Of a stretch of DNA of 64,000 nucleotides, positions 39,181 to 50,238 are shown in pieces. Where the stretch lies: assembly GCF_963675165.1 (NCBI RefSeq), contig NC_087391.1, forward strand, positions 515,001 to 579,000, in the 5' to 3' direction. Numbering within the stretch: position 1 is the first letter of the stretch; every line of letters starts with the position of its first letter. This DNA comes from Halichondria panicea (lineage: Eukaryota > Porifera > Demospongiae > Suberitida > Halichondriidae). A model generated the notes under the pieces. It made no database searches and was not told the origin of the DNA. It worked only from the letters and a program-made list of their open reading frames with translations. The position numbers and the translations under genes were made by a program.

Positions 39181-40212
39181 ATGGTGAAGAGACGTCCTCC
39201 TCTGAGTCTGAGGGTACAACACGCCCAGACTCGGTACAGATCCCACAAGAAACCCTCATGGCTGAGATCAATCTTGTGTTATGGCAAGAACGATGTTGTG
39301 GAGCCCGACCACATTGAAACGGGGCAAACTGGAGCACCATTGTCACCCCCAGTAAGTCAACACAAAATCACAATGAAAATTCCATGATTGATAACATTTT
39401 GTTGCAGGGTGAGACAACAGATACTCTTCAGCAAGAGACAACTCCAGAGAAAACCACAGAGACAATCCCAGAGACAATCCAAGACACAATTCCAGAGACA
39501 ATCCCAAAGATAATCCCAACAACTTCTCAGTCTGTGCAAGACACTTCCTTCCAAAGGTTTACCATCTCCTGCAACAACGAAAAGGATTTGTTAACAAGAA
39601 ATGACATCAGCAGTCAGAACCTAGAAGAAGAGACCCATCAATCATCTTCTCATGACACTTCTTCTCAAAGATCTACCGTCCCCTGCAACAACAAATATAG
39701 TTTGTGTGTGGGAGATGACCTCAATACTTTGAACAGGATGGAAGTGACCGATCAATCATCTTCTGCTGATATAACGTCCCCTGCAACAACAAAAATAATT
39801 TGTGGTGTGTGAGAGATGACGACCTCGAGACTTTAAACAACCCGGAGGAGGAATTGACTCAACAAACAATATCACAATCATCATCTGTGGAAACCATCCC
39901 ATTTACCGTCCCCTGCAACAACAATAATTTGTGCAAGAGAGATGATCTCAACGGTTCAATCAGTCTGGAGAAGGTATCACAGTCATCTTCCAAGGAGCTT
40001 CCTTGGGCCTGGGTCTCCTTCAACTTCGTTCTATTAAAAAAAAATCGGCCTGGGACAGAGGCTAATGCAGGGCGAGACAATTGCTGTCTTGAATACTCCG
40101 GCCTGGGCCTTTGCCGATTTACAAGACAGCAACCACTTTGAAAGTGGCCGCAGCAAATGATTGCCAATTGTCTCAACCCAAAGACAAAAATCGAAAGAAG
40201 GAAACTCATTGA
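39181..40212 (+). pseudogene. Array gene A1/B1: hybrid of a type A 5' part and type B exon 2
   Basis: Exon 1 (39181-39351) is an intact type A first exon (MVKRRPPLSLRVQHAQ to GAPLSPP). Exon 2 begins at 39408 with GETTDTLQQE and is open to 39812, then shifts frame relative to other copies near 39795 and continues in another frame to 40141. At about 40020-40070 the type A sequence stops after LPWAW and is followed by the acceptor and second exon of a type B gene (40071-40212), which itself has a one-base insertion (GATTTACAAG for GATTACAAG). The coiled coil and tail of type A and all of B exon 1 are missing. This is the outcome expected of an internal deletion or unequal exchange. It may still express a shortened 192-aa product. 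Confidence 0.75.
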
Positions 40213-40321
40213 TATAATAATGACTGTAGCATAGAGAACTGTTCTAAATTCAAAAAAAGCTCTATCATATATAACTTGTTCATACACAAAAGCAACAACA
40301 AATAATTGTAAAATAGAGAGG

Positions 40322-40926
40322 TTTACATTAATTTTGATCATCTCCAATATATTCAAGAATACATCTCGTGTGCTGCTCCCTTCTGCATACTTGTGCAGTG
40401 GGCCATCGGTACAAGTAGCTGGAGGGAGGTGAAGTTAATCAAAAATAAGTGAACATAATCTATGCTAAAGGTACATATCCCTTAAGTAAAACCCACAGGA
40501 CCTAAGCTTAGTGAAAACACTGCTAGCCACACACATTTCAAGCTTTAGAATGATCCAACTCTACAAGAGCGGACATAATTGGAAAAAACGCCCGCTTATT
40601 ATAACTTTGGCCCACATTCCAGAAAATAGACAATTTGGTCCGAAATAAATCAATGATTTAGAGCACACCTAGCTGAGATAACTCGGATGGAAATGAGGCT
40701 AGAGCACATCATGAAAAGAGCTACTAATAGGATGTTCACAACACAATTAAGTTGTGGATACAACTCGTACATGTAGCAAGGCATCCACTCACCTACGACT
40801 GACTTCTTGTCTCCGATGAAGGCACACACACAAAGAGACTCATTGGGCAAACTGAACTGGGCCAGGCCCCACTGAGAGTCTACGTACGGCCCCATGGTCA
40901 TCCCCAGGAAACTAACTTGAGCCAAA
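40322..40926 (-). pseudogene. WDR45 3'-exon fossil, tail 1
   Basis: 40322-40418 resembles WDR45 exon 11 with several deletions. 40793-40926 is a 134-bp, fully open copy of exon 10 ([20 protein letters not shown]) with its GT donor preserved. No upstream WDR45 exons exist here. Confidence 0.9.
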
Positions 40927-41092
40927 CTGTACATTAGGTGGAGGGGAGGGGTGTCGTATAAAGTGAGACAATAGCTATGCATGTCAGCAATTGTCCCATA
41001 TAAGGTTTGAAAGTATAACAAGAGAGGAAGGCTATTATAGTGGAGTGAGGGTGGACGCTCACTGACTTTTGTATTTTATTTGTGTATGTACG

Positions 41093-41150
41093 TAGCCTCG
41101 ATTCAAGGCTGATTAAAATATGTATTTTAATCGGCCTGGTCTCGAGGCTA
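41093..41150. repeat. 58-bp hairpin upstream of A2
   Basis: TAGCCTCGATTCAAGGCTGA and its reverse complement form a stem with a TATGTA loop. Identical hairpins stand before A3 (45863-45920), A4 (51091-51148) and A5 (55433-55490) but not before A1. A related stem occurs at 35787-35824, which suggests a small MITE that inserted before the A2-A5 amplification. Confidence 0.85.
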
Positions 41151-41169
41151 GTATGTACAGCAGACTATG

Positions 41170-41181
41170 CGCGCATGCGCA
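41170..41181. promoter_or_regulatory. NRF-1-like palindrome upstream of A2
   Basis: CGCGCATGCGCA lies 155 bp before the A2 ATG, followed by an inverted CCAAT box (ACATTGGCAACA near 41213). The 5' leader between here and the ATG is almost invariant in A2-A5. Confidence 0.65.
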
Positions 41182-41335
41182 CAATGCGCACATAAAGCGT
41201 CTTCTGTCTGTTCACATTGGCAACAACAATTTGACGCTGTGTTATAAGCCAGCACTGCGAGCTACTCTCAGTTACACTGGAACTAACCTCACTTCATTGC
41301 TGCCAAGTCTTCTTGTAGCTGCTTAACTTTTCAAT

Positions 41336-43506
41336 ATGGTGAAAAGACGTCCTCCTCTGAGACTGAGGGTACAACATGCCCAGACTCGGTACAGGTCCCA
41401 CAAGAAACCGTCATGGCTCAGATCAATCCTGTGTTATGACAACAACGATGTTGTGGAGCCCGACCACATTGAAACGGGGCAAACTGGAGCACCATTGTCA
41501 CCCCCAGTAAGTCAACACAAAATCACAATAATGTAAATTCCATGATTGATAACATTTTGTTTCAGGGTGAGACAACTGCTGCCTTGCAGCAAGAGACAAC
41601 TCCAGAGACAACTCCAGAGACAATCCCAGAGACAATCCCAGAGACAATCCCAGAGACAATTCCAGAGACAATCTCAGAGACAATCCCAGAGACAATCCCA
41701 AAAATAATCCCAACACCTTCTCAGCCTGTGCAAGACACTTCCTTCCAAAGGTTTAACGTGTCCTGTAACAACGAAAAGGATTTGTTAACGAGAAATAACA
41801 TCAGCAGTCAGAACCTAGAAGAAGAGACCCATCAATCATCTTCTCATGACACTTCCTCTCAAGTATGTTCCGTCCCCTGCAACAACAAATATAATTTGTG
41901 TGTTGACCTCGAGACTTCGAACTGCCTTGCAGAGGAGTTGACCCATCAAGCATCTTCTCATGACACTTCCTCTCAAGTATGTTCCGTCCCCTGCAGCAAC
42001 AAATATAATTTGCGTGTTGACCTCGAGACTTCGAACTGCCTTGCAGAGGAGTTGACCCATCAAGCATCTTCTCATGACACTTCCTCTCAAGTATGTTCCG
42101 TCCCCTGCAGCAACAAATATAATTTGCGTGTTGACCTCGAGACTTCGAACTGCCTTGCAGAGGAGTTGACCCATCAAGCATCTTCTCATGACACTTCCTC
42201 TCAAGTATGTTCCGTCCCCTGCAGCAACAAATATAATTTGTGTGTTGACCTCGAGACTTCGAACTGCCTTGCAGAGGAGTTAACCCATCACTCATCTTCT
42301 CATAACACATCCTCCAACAACAAATATAATTTGTGTGTGAGAGATGACGTCGAGAGTTTGAACTGCCTTGCAGAGGAGTTGACCGCATCTTCTTATGACA
42401 CTTCTTCTGAAAGATCTACTGTCCCATGCAACAACAAATATAATTTGTGTGTGGGAGATGACCTGAACAGGATTGAAGTGACCCATCAATCATCTTCTGT
42501 GGAGACAATCCCACCCTGCAACAACAATAATTTGTGCGAGAGAGATGATCTCAACAGTTCAATTAGCCTGGAGAAGGTATCACAGTCATCTTCTAGGGAG
42601 CTTCCTTGGGCCTGGGCCTTTGCCGATTACAAGCCGAAAGTAGCCGCAGAAAAAGATTGCCAATTGCCTTCAAGTGGGTCACAATCCAAAGACAAGCAAT
42701 CGAAGGGTATATTGAGGCGGTCTAAGGGCAAGCTGAGCTCATGGATCAAAAACTCAGTCAAAGCTCTCACGATCTCAAAAAAGAGAGAAAAATTGGTGGA
42801 TCCTTGTGGAAAAATTGCCAAGGAAAAAGCAAAAATAGCAGAGCTCTACAAAAGTATCGATATTGCTCAAGAGGAGCTGAAAGACGTGCAAATATACAAT
42901 GCACATCTAGAGTTGCGGACAAAAAATGGTTCCGATTTGACTCCTGACATCAATAAGTCATTGAAAAAAATGCAAAAGCTTAAGGAACAAATCCGAAAAA
43001 GTTACAATCAGGTCCGTGAACAAGAGAAAAAAGCAAAACAACTGTCCATTAAGACAGAGAGGACCATGGCAAGACGTGCTAAATTGTTGCATAATGAAAC
43101 AAAAGACAGCAATTCAGACGAGAGTTTTGATGATGACATTCAACACGGGATCCCATACCAACCATCAATGCCAAGCACTGTCGCTACCACAGACCAGTCA
43201 CCAGTTGAGATCGTGATGACGCCATACCAACAATCAAGGCCAAGCACTGTCGCTACCACAGACCAGTCACCAGTTGAGATCGTGATGACGCCATACCAAC
43301 CATCAAGGCCAAGCACTGTCGCTACCACAGATCAGTCACCAGTTGAGATCGTGATGACGCCATACCAACCATCAAGGCCAAGCACTGTCGCTACCACAGA
43401 CCAGACACCAGTTGAATGGAAACCAGTACATATACTGACGTTGTCTCAAACCAGAATAATCTATGTCTTAGAGGCAGAAGAATGCAACAGATACGTCTTG
43501 TTTTAA
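41336..43506 (+). CDS. Array gene A2: repeat protein with coiled coil, 2 exons, 703 aa
   Basis: Exons are 41336-41506 and 41566-43506 (phase 0 join, GTAAGT donor). No known family is recognised and no signal peptide or membrane segment is visible. Regions in order are: a basic N-terminus (MVKRRPPLRLRVQHAQTRYR) with VVEPDHIE; a threonine/glutamate repeat of four residues (ETIP, 12 bp); four full copies plus one partial copy of a 38-aa unit (SSHDTSSQVCSVPCSNKYNL followed by an acidic LETSNCLAEELTHQA); the conserved LPWAWAFADYK-KVAAEKDCQL; a lysine-rich region and an alpha-helical coiled coil of roughly 100 residues (KIAELYKSIDIAQEELKDVQ); an acidic stretch; four copies of a 23-aa unit (YQPSRPSTVATTDQSPVEIV); and the hydrophobic end LTLSQTRIIYVLEAEE. 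Each repeat unit carries two or three cysteines. Confidence 0.75.
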
Positions 43507-43658
43507 CTCACTCAGCTGACTGAACCCCCCAAAAAAATTAATGTGTGTATGTGTATGTATAATGACTGTAGCGTAGAGAACTGTATGTTTTAGTTCTCTA
43601 TATCGTATGTATAAAAATGATCATAAGATTGAACAAAATAACTGTGCAACAGAAAAGT

Positions 43659-44217
43659 TTACATCCCCAATGTTCAAGAATACATCATACGACTCTCGTG
43701 TGCTGTTCCCTTCTGTAGTGAATCCATACTTGTGCAGCGTGCCATCGGTACAGATAGCTGGAGGGAGGTGGGGTTAATCAGTTAATTTTTGAGTGAATAT
43801 AACGCTAAAATGTACGTATCCTTTAAGTAAATTTACCACAGGACCTCCTAGCTTAGTTTAAAGCAATGCTAGCCACACTATGTATATACTATCAGTGTGA
43901 ATCAGCTCTACAAGAGCGGTAGAGTATAAGTCCACGTTTTTCGACCCAAAAAATGGACAATTTCGGGCCCGAAAAAAATTGATCACTGATCTAAGCACAC
44001 CATAATAATATTATTGTATAGCCTTTCAAAGAGCTCAAAAGTTTAGGTTCGCAATACTTTATAAATAATTATTTATGATCAAACTCATAGCTAGGCATCC
44101 ACTCACCTACGACTGACTTCTTGTCTCTGATGAAGGCACACACACACAAGGAGACTCGTTAACTGGGACAGGCCCCACTGAGAGTCCACGTACATGGTCA
44201 CCCCCACTTGAGCCAAA
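43659..44217 (-). pseudogene. WDR45 3'-exon fossil, tail 2
   Basis: 43659-43757 is a nearly perfect copy of exon 11, complete with acceptor. 44107-44217 is a decayed, shortened exon 10 (deletions around GGCCCCACTGAGAGTC). This type of tail follows A copies; a less deleted exon 10 follows B copies. Confidence 0.9.
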
Positions 44218-44444
44218 CCATATATCTATGGCCAAACTACCAAGATAATTATTAGGTGGGGAGGGGGGGGGGGGGTATCGTATAAAGTGAAGTTATGCTA
44301 ATGCATGCAACTGTCCCAACGCAACTAGTTTATGCGCGGTGCAGAATGGTTGTGAGTGATTGTGCGTGCGCATGTGCAATATCTACGCGTATAAAGTGAA
44401 GTTATGCTAATGCATGCAACTGTCCCAACGCAACTAGTTTATGC

Positions 44445-44454
44445 GCGCATGCGC
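44445..44454. promoter_or_regulatory. NRF-1-like palindrome upstream of B2
   Basis: GCGCATGCGC, 160 bp before the B2 start codon, with an inverted CCAAT box (ACATTGGCAACA) near 44512. Confidence 0.6.
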
Positions 44455-44613
44455 AGAATGGTTGCGAGTGATTGTGCGCATGTGCAATATCTACGCGTCT
44501 ATTTGTCTGTCACATTGGCAACAATAAGTTCACGCTGTGTAAGAATAGGCCAGCACTGCTCAGTTGGAATACTAACCTCGCTTAATTCAAGTGTAGCTGC
44601 TAAACTATTCGAT

Positions 44614-44993
44614 ATGTTGTCATCTGTGAGGAGACATCCTCCTCTAAGGGTACAATACGCCCAGACTCAGTGCAGATCCCAAGACAAGGAGAATAAGTTC
44701 TCAGGGCTCTTGTTGGATATCATGTGTTATGGCAAGATCGACGTTGTGGAGCCCGACCATATTGAAATGAGGCAAACTAGAGCACCATTGCCACCCCCAG
44801 TAAGTCTACACATAATCGCGATGTAAATTTCATGATTGACATTTTGATGCAGGGCGAAACAATTGCTGTCTTGAATACTCCGGCCTGGGCCTTTGCCGAT
44901 TACAAGACAGCAACAACTTTGAAAGTGGCCGCAGCAAATGATTGCCAATTGTCTCAACCCAAAGACAAAAATCGAAAGAAGGAAACTCATTGA
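44614..44993 (+). CDS. Array gene B2: short type B protein, 2 exons, 108 aa
   Basis: Exons are 44614-44799 and 44853-44993. Exon 1 aligns with type A exon 1 (RRHPPLRVQYAQTQCRSQDK, then IDVVEPDHIE and APLPPP), and exon 2 aligns with the A segment TPAWAFADYK-KVAAANDCQL, ending QPKDKNRKKETH. It lacks all repeats and the coiled coil, so A and B are ancient duplicates that differ by gain or loss of the repeat modules. Function is unknown; the protein is basic and predicted soluble. Confidence 0.65.
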
Positions 44994-45111
44994 TATAATA
45001 ATGACTGTAGCACAGAGAACTGTTCTAAATTCAAAAAAAGCTCTATCATATATAACTTGTTCATACACAAAAGCAACAACAAATAATTGTACAAAATAGA
45101 GAGGTTTATAT

Positions 45112-45696
45112 TAATTTTGATCATCTCCAGAATACATCTCGTGTGCTGCTCCCTTCTGCATACTTGTGCAGTGGGCCATCGGTACAAGTAGCTGGAGGGA
45201 GGTGAAGTTAATCAAAAATAGTGAACATAATCTATGCTAAAGGTACATATCCCTTAAGTAAAACCCACAGGACCTAAGCTTAGTGAAAACACTGCTAGCC
45301 ACACATTTAAAGCTTCAGAATGATCCAACTCTACAAGAGCGGACATAATTGGAAAAAACGCCCGCTTATTATAACTTTGGCCCACGTTCCAGAAAATAGA
45401 CAATTTGGTCCGAAATAAATCAATGATTTAGAGCACACCTAGCTGAGATAACTCGGATGGAAACGAGGCTAGAGCACATCATGAAAAGAGCTACTAATAG
45501 GATGTTCACAACACAATTAAGTTGTGGATACAACTCGTACATGTAGCAAGGCATCCATTCACCTACGACTGACTTCTTGTCTCCGATGAAGGCACACACA
45601 CAAAGAGACTCATTGGGCAAACTGAACTGGGCCAGGCCCCACTGAGAGTCTACGTACGGCCCCATGGTCATCCCCAGGAAACTAACTTGAGCCAAA
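45112..45696 (-). pseudogene. WDR45 3'-exon fossil, tail 3
   Basis: 45112-45190 is a shortened exon 11. 45563-45696 is a full-length open exon 10 with a GT donor, practically identical to tail 1. Confidence 0.9.
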
Positions 45697-45940
45697 CTGT
45701 ACATTAGGTGGAGGGGAGGGGTGTCGTATAAAGTGAGACAATAGCTATGCATGTCAGCAATTGTCCCATATAAGGTTTGAAAGTATAACAAGAGAGGAAG
45801 GCTATTATAGTGGAGTGAGGGTGGACGCTCACTGACTTTTGTTGTATGTACATGTATGTACGTAGCCTCGATTCAAGGCCGATTAAAATAGGTATTTTAA
45901 TCGGCCTGGTCTCGAGGCTAGTATGTACAGCAGACTATGC

Positions 45941-45950
45941 GCGCATGCGC
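45941..45950. promoter_or_regulatory. NRF-1-like palindrome upstream of A3
   Basis: GCGCATGCGC, 156 bp before the A3 ATG, 20 bp after the upstream hairpin (45863-45920). Confidence 0.6.
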
Positions 45951-46105
45951 ACAATGCGCACATAAAGCGTCTTCTGTCTGTTCACATTGGCAACAACAAT
46001 TTGACGCTGTGTTATAAGCCAGCACTGCGAGCTACTCTCAGTTACACTGGAACTAACCTCACTTCATTGCTGCCAAGTCTTCTTGTAGCTGCTTAACTTT
46101 TCAAT

Positions 46106-48060
46106 ATGGTGAAAAGACGTCCTCCTCTGAGACTGAGGGTACAACATGCCCAGACTCGGTACAGGTCCCACAAGAAACCGTCATGGCTCAGATCAATCCT
46201 GTGTTATGACAACAACGATGTTGTGGAGCCCGACCACATTGAAACGGGGCAAACTGGAGCACCATTGTCACCCCCAGTAAGTCAACACAAAATCACAATA
46301 ATGTAAATTCCATGATTGATAACATTTTGTTTCAGGGTGAGACAACTGCTGCCTTGCAGCAAGAGACAACTCCAGAGACAACTCCAGAGACAATCCCAGA
46401 GACAACTCAAGAGACAATCCCAGAGACAATCCCAGAGACAATCCCAGAGACAATCCCAGAGACAATTCCAGAGACAATCTCAGAGACGATCCCAGAGACA
46501 ATCCCAAAAATAAACCCAACAACTTCTCAGTCTGTGCAAGACACTTCCTTCCAAAGGTTTAACGTGTCCTGTAACAACGAAAAGGATTTGTTAACGAGAA
46601 ATAACATTAGCAGTCAGAACCTAGAAGAAGAGACCCATCAATCATCTTCTCATGACACTTCCTCTCAAGTATGTTCCGTCCCCTGCAGCAACAAATATAA
46701 TTTGTGTGTTGACCTCGAGACTTCGAACTGCCTTGCAGAGGAGTTGACCCATCAAGCATCTTCTCATGACACTTCCTCTCAAGTATGTTCCGTCCCCTGC
46801 AGCAACAAATATAATTTGCGTGTTGACCTCGAGACTTTGAACTGCCTTGCAGAGGAGTTGACCCATCAAGCATCTTCTCATGACACTTCCTCTCAAGTAT
46901 GTTCCGTCCCCTGCAGCAACAAATATAATTTGTGTGTTGACCTCGAGACTTCGAACTGCCTTGCAGAGGAGTTAACCCATCAAGCATCTTCTCATGACAC
47001 ATCCTCCAACAACAAATATAATTTGTGTGTGAGAGATGACGTCGAGAGTTTGAACTGCCTTGCAGAGGAGTTGACCGCATCTTCTTATGACACTTCTTCT
47101 GAAAGATCTACCATCCCATGCAACAACAAATATAATTTGTGTGTGGGAGATGACCTGAACAGGATTGAAGTGACCCATCAATCATCTTCTGTGGAGACAA
47201 TCCCACCCTGCAACAACAATAATTTGTGCGAGAGAGATGATCTCAACGGTTCAATCAGCCTGGAGAAGGTATCACAGTCATCTTCTAGGGAGCTTCCTTG
47301 GGCCTGGGCCTTTGCCGATTACAAGCCGAAAGTGGCCGCAGAAAAAGATTGCCAATTGCCTTCAAGTGGGTCACAATCCAAAGACAAGCAATCGAAGGGT
47401 ATATTGAGGCGGTCTAAGGGCAAGCTGAGCTCATGGATCAAAAACTCAGTCAAAGCTCTCACGATCTCAAAAAAGAGAGAAAAATTGGTGGATCCTTGTG
47501 GAAAAATTGCCAAGGAAAAAGAAAAAATAGCAGAGCTCTACAAAAGTATCGATATTGCTCAAGAGGAGCTGAAAGACGTGCAAATATACAATGCGCATCT
47601 AGAGTTGCGGACAAAAAATGGTTCCGATTTGACTCCTGACATCAATAAGTCATTGAAAAAAATGCAAAAGCTTAAGGAACAAATCCGAAAAAGTTACAAT
47701 CAGGTCCGTGAACAAGAGAAAAAAGCAAAACAACTGTCCATTAAGACAGAGAGGACCATGGCAAGACGTGCTAAATTGTTGCATAATGAAACAAAAGACA
47801 GCAATTCAGACGAGAGTTTTGATGATGACATTCAACACGGGATCCCATACCAACCATCAATGCCAAGCACTGTCGCTACCACAGACCAGTCACCAGTTGA
47901 GATTGTGATGATGCCATACCAACCATCAAGGCCAAGCACTGTCGCTACCACAGACCAGACACCAGTTGAATGGAAACCAGTACATATACTGACATTGTCT
48001 CAAACCAGAATAATCTATGTCTTAGAGGCAGAAGAATGCAACAGATACGTCTTGTTTTAA
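46106..48060 (+). CDS. Array gene A3, 2 exons, 631 aa
   Basis: Exons are 46106-46276 and 46336-48060. Domain order is as in A2. This copy has the longest ETIP/ETTQ repeat, only three full 38-aa units plus the partial one, and two 23-aa units near the C-terminus. The coiled-coil region is almost unchanged (KEKEKIAEL in place of KEKAKIAEL). The contrast between invariant coiled coil and variable repeat number points to repeat expansion and contraction as the main source of difference among copies. Confidence 0.75.
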
Positions 48061-48212
48061 CTCACTCAGCTGACTGAACCCCCCAAAAAAATTAATGTGT
48101 GTATGTGTATGTATAATGACTGTAGCGTAGAGAACTGTATGTTTTAGTTCTCTATATCGTGTGTATAAAAATGATCATAAGATTGAACAAAATAACTGTA
48201 CAACAGAAAAGT

Positions 48213-48771
48213 TTACATCCCCAATGTTCAAGAATACATCATACGACTCTCGTGTGCTGTTCCCTTCTGTAGTGAATCCATACTTGTGCAGCGTGCCATC
48301 GGTACAGATAGCTGGAGGGAGGTGGGGTTAATCAGTTAATTTTTGAGTGAATATAACGCTAAAATGTACGTATCCTTTAAGTAAATTTACCACAGGACCT
48401 CCTAGCTTAGTTTAAAACAATGCTAGCCACACTATGTATATACTATCAGTGTGAACCAGCTCTACAAGAGCGGTAGAGTATAAGTCCACGTTTTTCGACC
48501 CAAAAAATGGACAATTTCGGGCCCGAAAAAAATTGATCACTGATCTAAGCACACCATAATAATATTATTGTATAGCCTTTCAAAGAGCTCAAAAGTTTAG
48601 GTTCGCAATACTTTATAAATAATTATTTATGATCAAACTCATAGCTAGGCATCCACTCACCTACGACTGACTTCTTGTCTCTGATGAAGGCACACACACA
48701 CAAGGAGACTCGTTAACTGGGACAGGCCCCACTGAGAGTCCACGTACATGGTCACCCCCACTTGAGCCAAA
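48213..48771 (-). pseudogene. WDR45 3'-exon fossil, tail 4
   Basis: Same form as tail 2: good exon 11 (48213-48311), decayed exon 10 (48661-48771). Confidence 0.9.
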
Positions 48772-48887
48772 CCATATATCTATGGCCAAACTACCAAGAT
48801 AATTATTAGGTGGGGAGGGGGGGGGGGTATCCTATAAAGTGAAGTTATGCTAAGGCATGCAACTGTCCCAACGCAACTAGTTTATGC

Positions 48888-48897
48888 GCGCATGCGC
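48888..48897. promoter_or_regulatory. NRF-1-like palindrome upstream of B3
   Basis: GCGCATGCGC, 162 bp before the B3 ATG. Confidence 0.6.
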
Positions 48898-49058
48898 AGA
48901 ATGGTTGTGCGTTTGTGCGCATGTGCAATATCTACGTGTCTATTTGTCTGTCACATTGGCAACAATAAGTTCACGCCGTGTAAGAATAGGCCAGCACTGC
49001 TCAGTTGGAATACTAACCTCGCTTAATTAATTCAAGTGTAGCTGCTAAACTATTTGAT

Positions 49059-49438
49059 ATGTTGTCATCTGTGAGGAGACATCCTCCTCTAAGGGTACAA
49101 TACGCCCAGACTCAGTGCAGATCCCAAGACAAGGAGAATAAGTTCTCAGGGCTCTTGTTGGATATCATGTGTTATGGCAAGATCGACGTTGTGGAGCCCG
49201 ACCATATTGAAATGAGGCAAACTAGAGCACCATTGCCACCCCCAGTAAGTCTACACATAATCGCGATGTAAATTTCATGATTGACATTTTGATGCAGGGC
49301 GAAACAATTGCTGTCTTGAATACTCCGGCCTGGGCCTTTGCCGATTACAAGACAGCAACAACTTTGAAAGTGGCCGCAGCAAATGATTGCCAATTGTCTC
49401 AACCCAAAGACAAAAATCGAAAGAAGGAAACTCATTGA
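49059..49438 (+). CDS. Array gene B3, 2 exons, 108 aa
   Basis: Exons are 49059-49244 and 49298-49438. The deduced protein is identical to B2 in exon 1 and exon 2, as far as I can read. Such identity between copies 4.4 kb apart shows recent duplication or conversion. Confidence 0.65.
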
Positions 49439-49562
49439 TATAATAATGACTGTAGCATAGAGAACTGTTCTAAATTCAAAAAAAGCTCTATCATATAATT
49501 ATAACTTGTTCATACACAAAAGCAACAACAAATAATTGTACAAAATAGAGAGGTTTACATTA

Positions 49563-50147
49563 ATTTTGATCATCTCCAGAATACATCTCGTGTGCTGCTC
49601 CCTTCTGCATACTTGTGCAGTGGGCCATCGGTACAAGTAGCTGGAGGGAGGTGAAGTTAATCAAAAATAAGTGAACATAATCTATGCTAAAGGTACATAT
49701 CCCTTAAGTAAAACCCACAGGACCTAAGCTTAGTGAAAACACTGCTAGCCACACACATTTAAAGCTTCAGAATGATCCAACTCTACAAGAGCGGACATAA
49801 TTGGAAAAACGCCCGCTTATTATAACTTTGGCCCACGTTTCAGAAAATAGACAATTTGGTCCGAAATAAATCAATGATTTAGAGCACACCTAGCTGAGAT
49901 AACTCGGATGGAAACGAGGCTAGAGCACATCATGAAAAGAGCTACTAATAGGATGTTCACAACACAATTAAGTTGTGGATACAACTGGTACATGTAGCAA
50001 GGCATCCATTCACCTACGACTGACTTCTTGTCTCCGATGAAGGCACACACACAAAGAGACTCATTGGGCAAACTGAACTGGGCCAGGCCCCACTGAGAGT
50101 CTACGTACGGCCCCATGGTCATCCCCAGGAAACTAACTTGAGCCAAA
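49563..50147 (-). pseudogene. WDR45 3'-exon fossil, tail 5
   Basis: Shortened exon 11 (49563-49640) and a full-length open exon 10 (50014-50147). The LINE insertion begins about 90 bp downstream. Confidence 0.9.
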
Positions 50148-50238
50148 CTGTACATTAGGTGGAGGGGAGGGGTGTCGTATAAAGTGAGACAATAGCTATG
50201 CATGTCAGCAATTGTCCCATATAAGGTTTGAAAGTATA

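Larger units (their letters stand above)
43507..44613. other. Spacer between A2 and B2
   Basis: Contains the tail-2 WDR45 fossil (listed separately), a G-run at 44264-44275 and a local duplication in which the block GTGAAGTTATGCTAATGCAT to GCGCATGTGCAATATCTACG occurs at 44286-44390 and again at 44395-44495. The duplication is unique to this unit; B3 and B4 have one copy. Confidence 0.8.

Noticed and set aside
40650-41021. Minus-strand 123-aa ORF, repeated at 45420-45791 and 49871-50203
   Set aside because: It is the duplicated exon 10 of WDR45 with random extensions on both sides, not a gene.
41566-41720. The GAGACAATCCCA repeat as a CRISPR-like array
   Set aside because: It is a 12-bp coding repeat (ETIP) without spacers, in a eukaryotic exon.
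41801-42388. Long antisense ORFs across the type A repeats (also in A3, A4 and A5)
   Set aside because: They are open only because the 114-bp unit is divisible by three and lacks antisense stops; no splice or start context, and the sense strand has the coiled coil and conserved exon structure.
44404-44826. A 140-aa start for B2 beginning at 44404
   Set aside because: The upstream ATG lies in a local duplication unique to this unit, and the ORF reads through the GTAAGT donor; B3 and B4 support the start at 44614.
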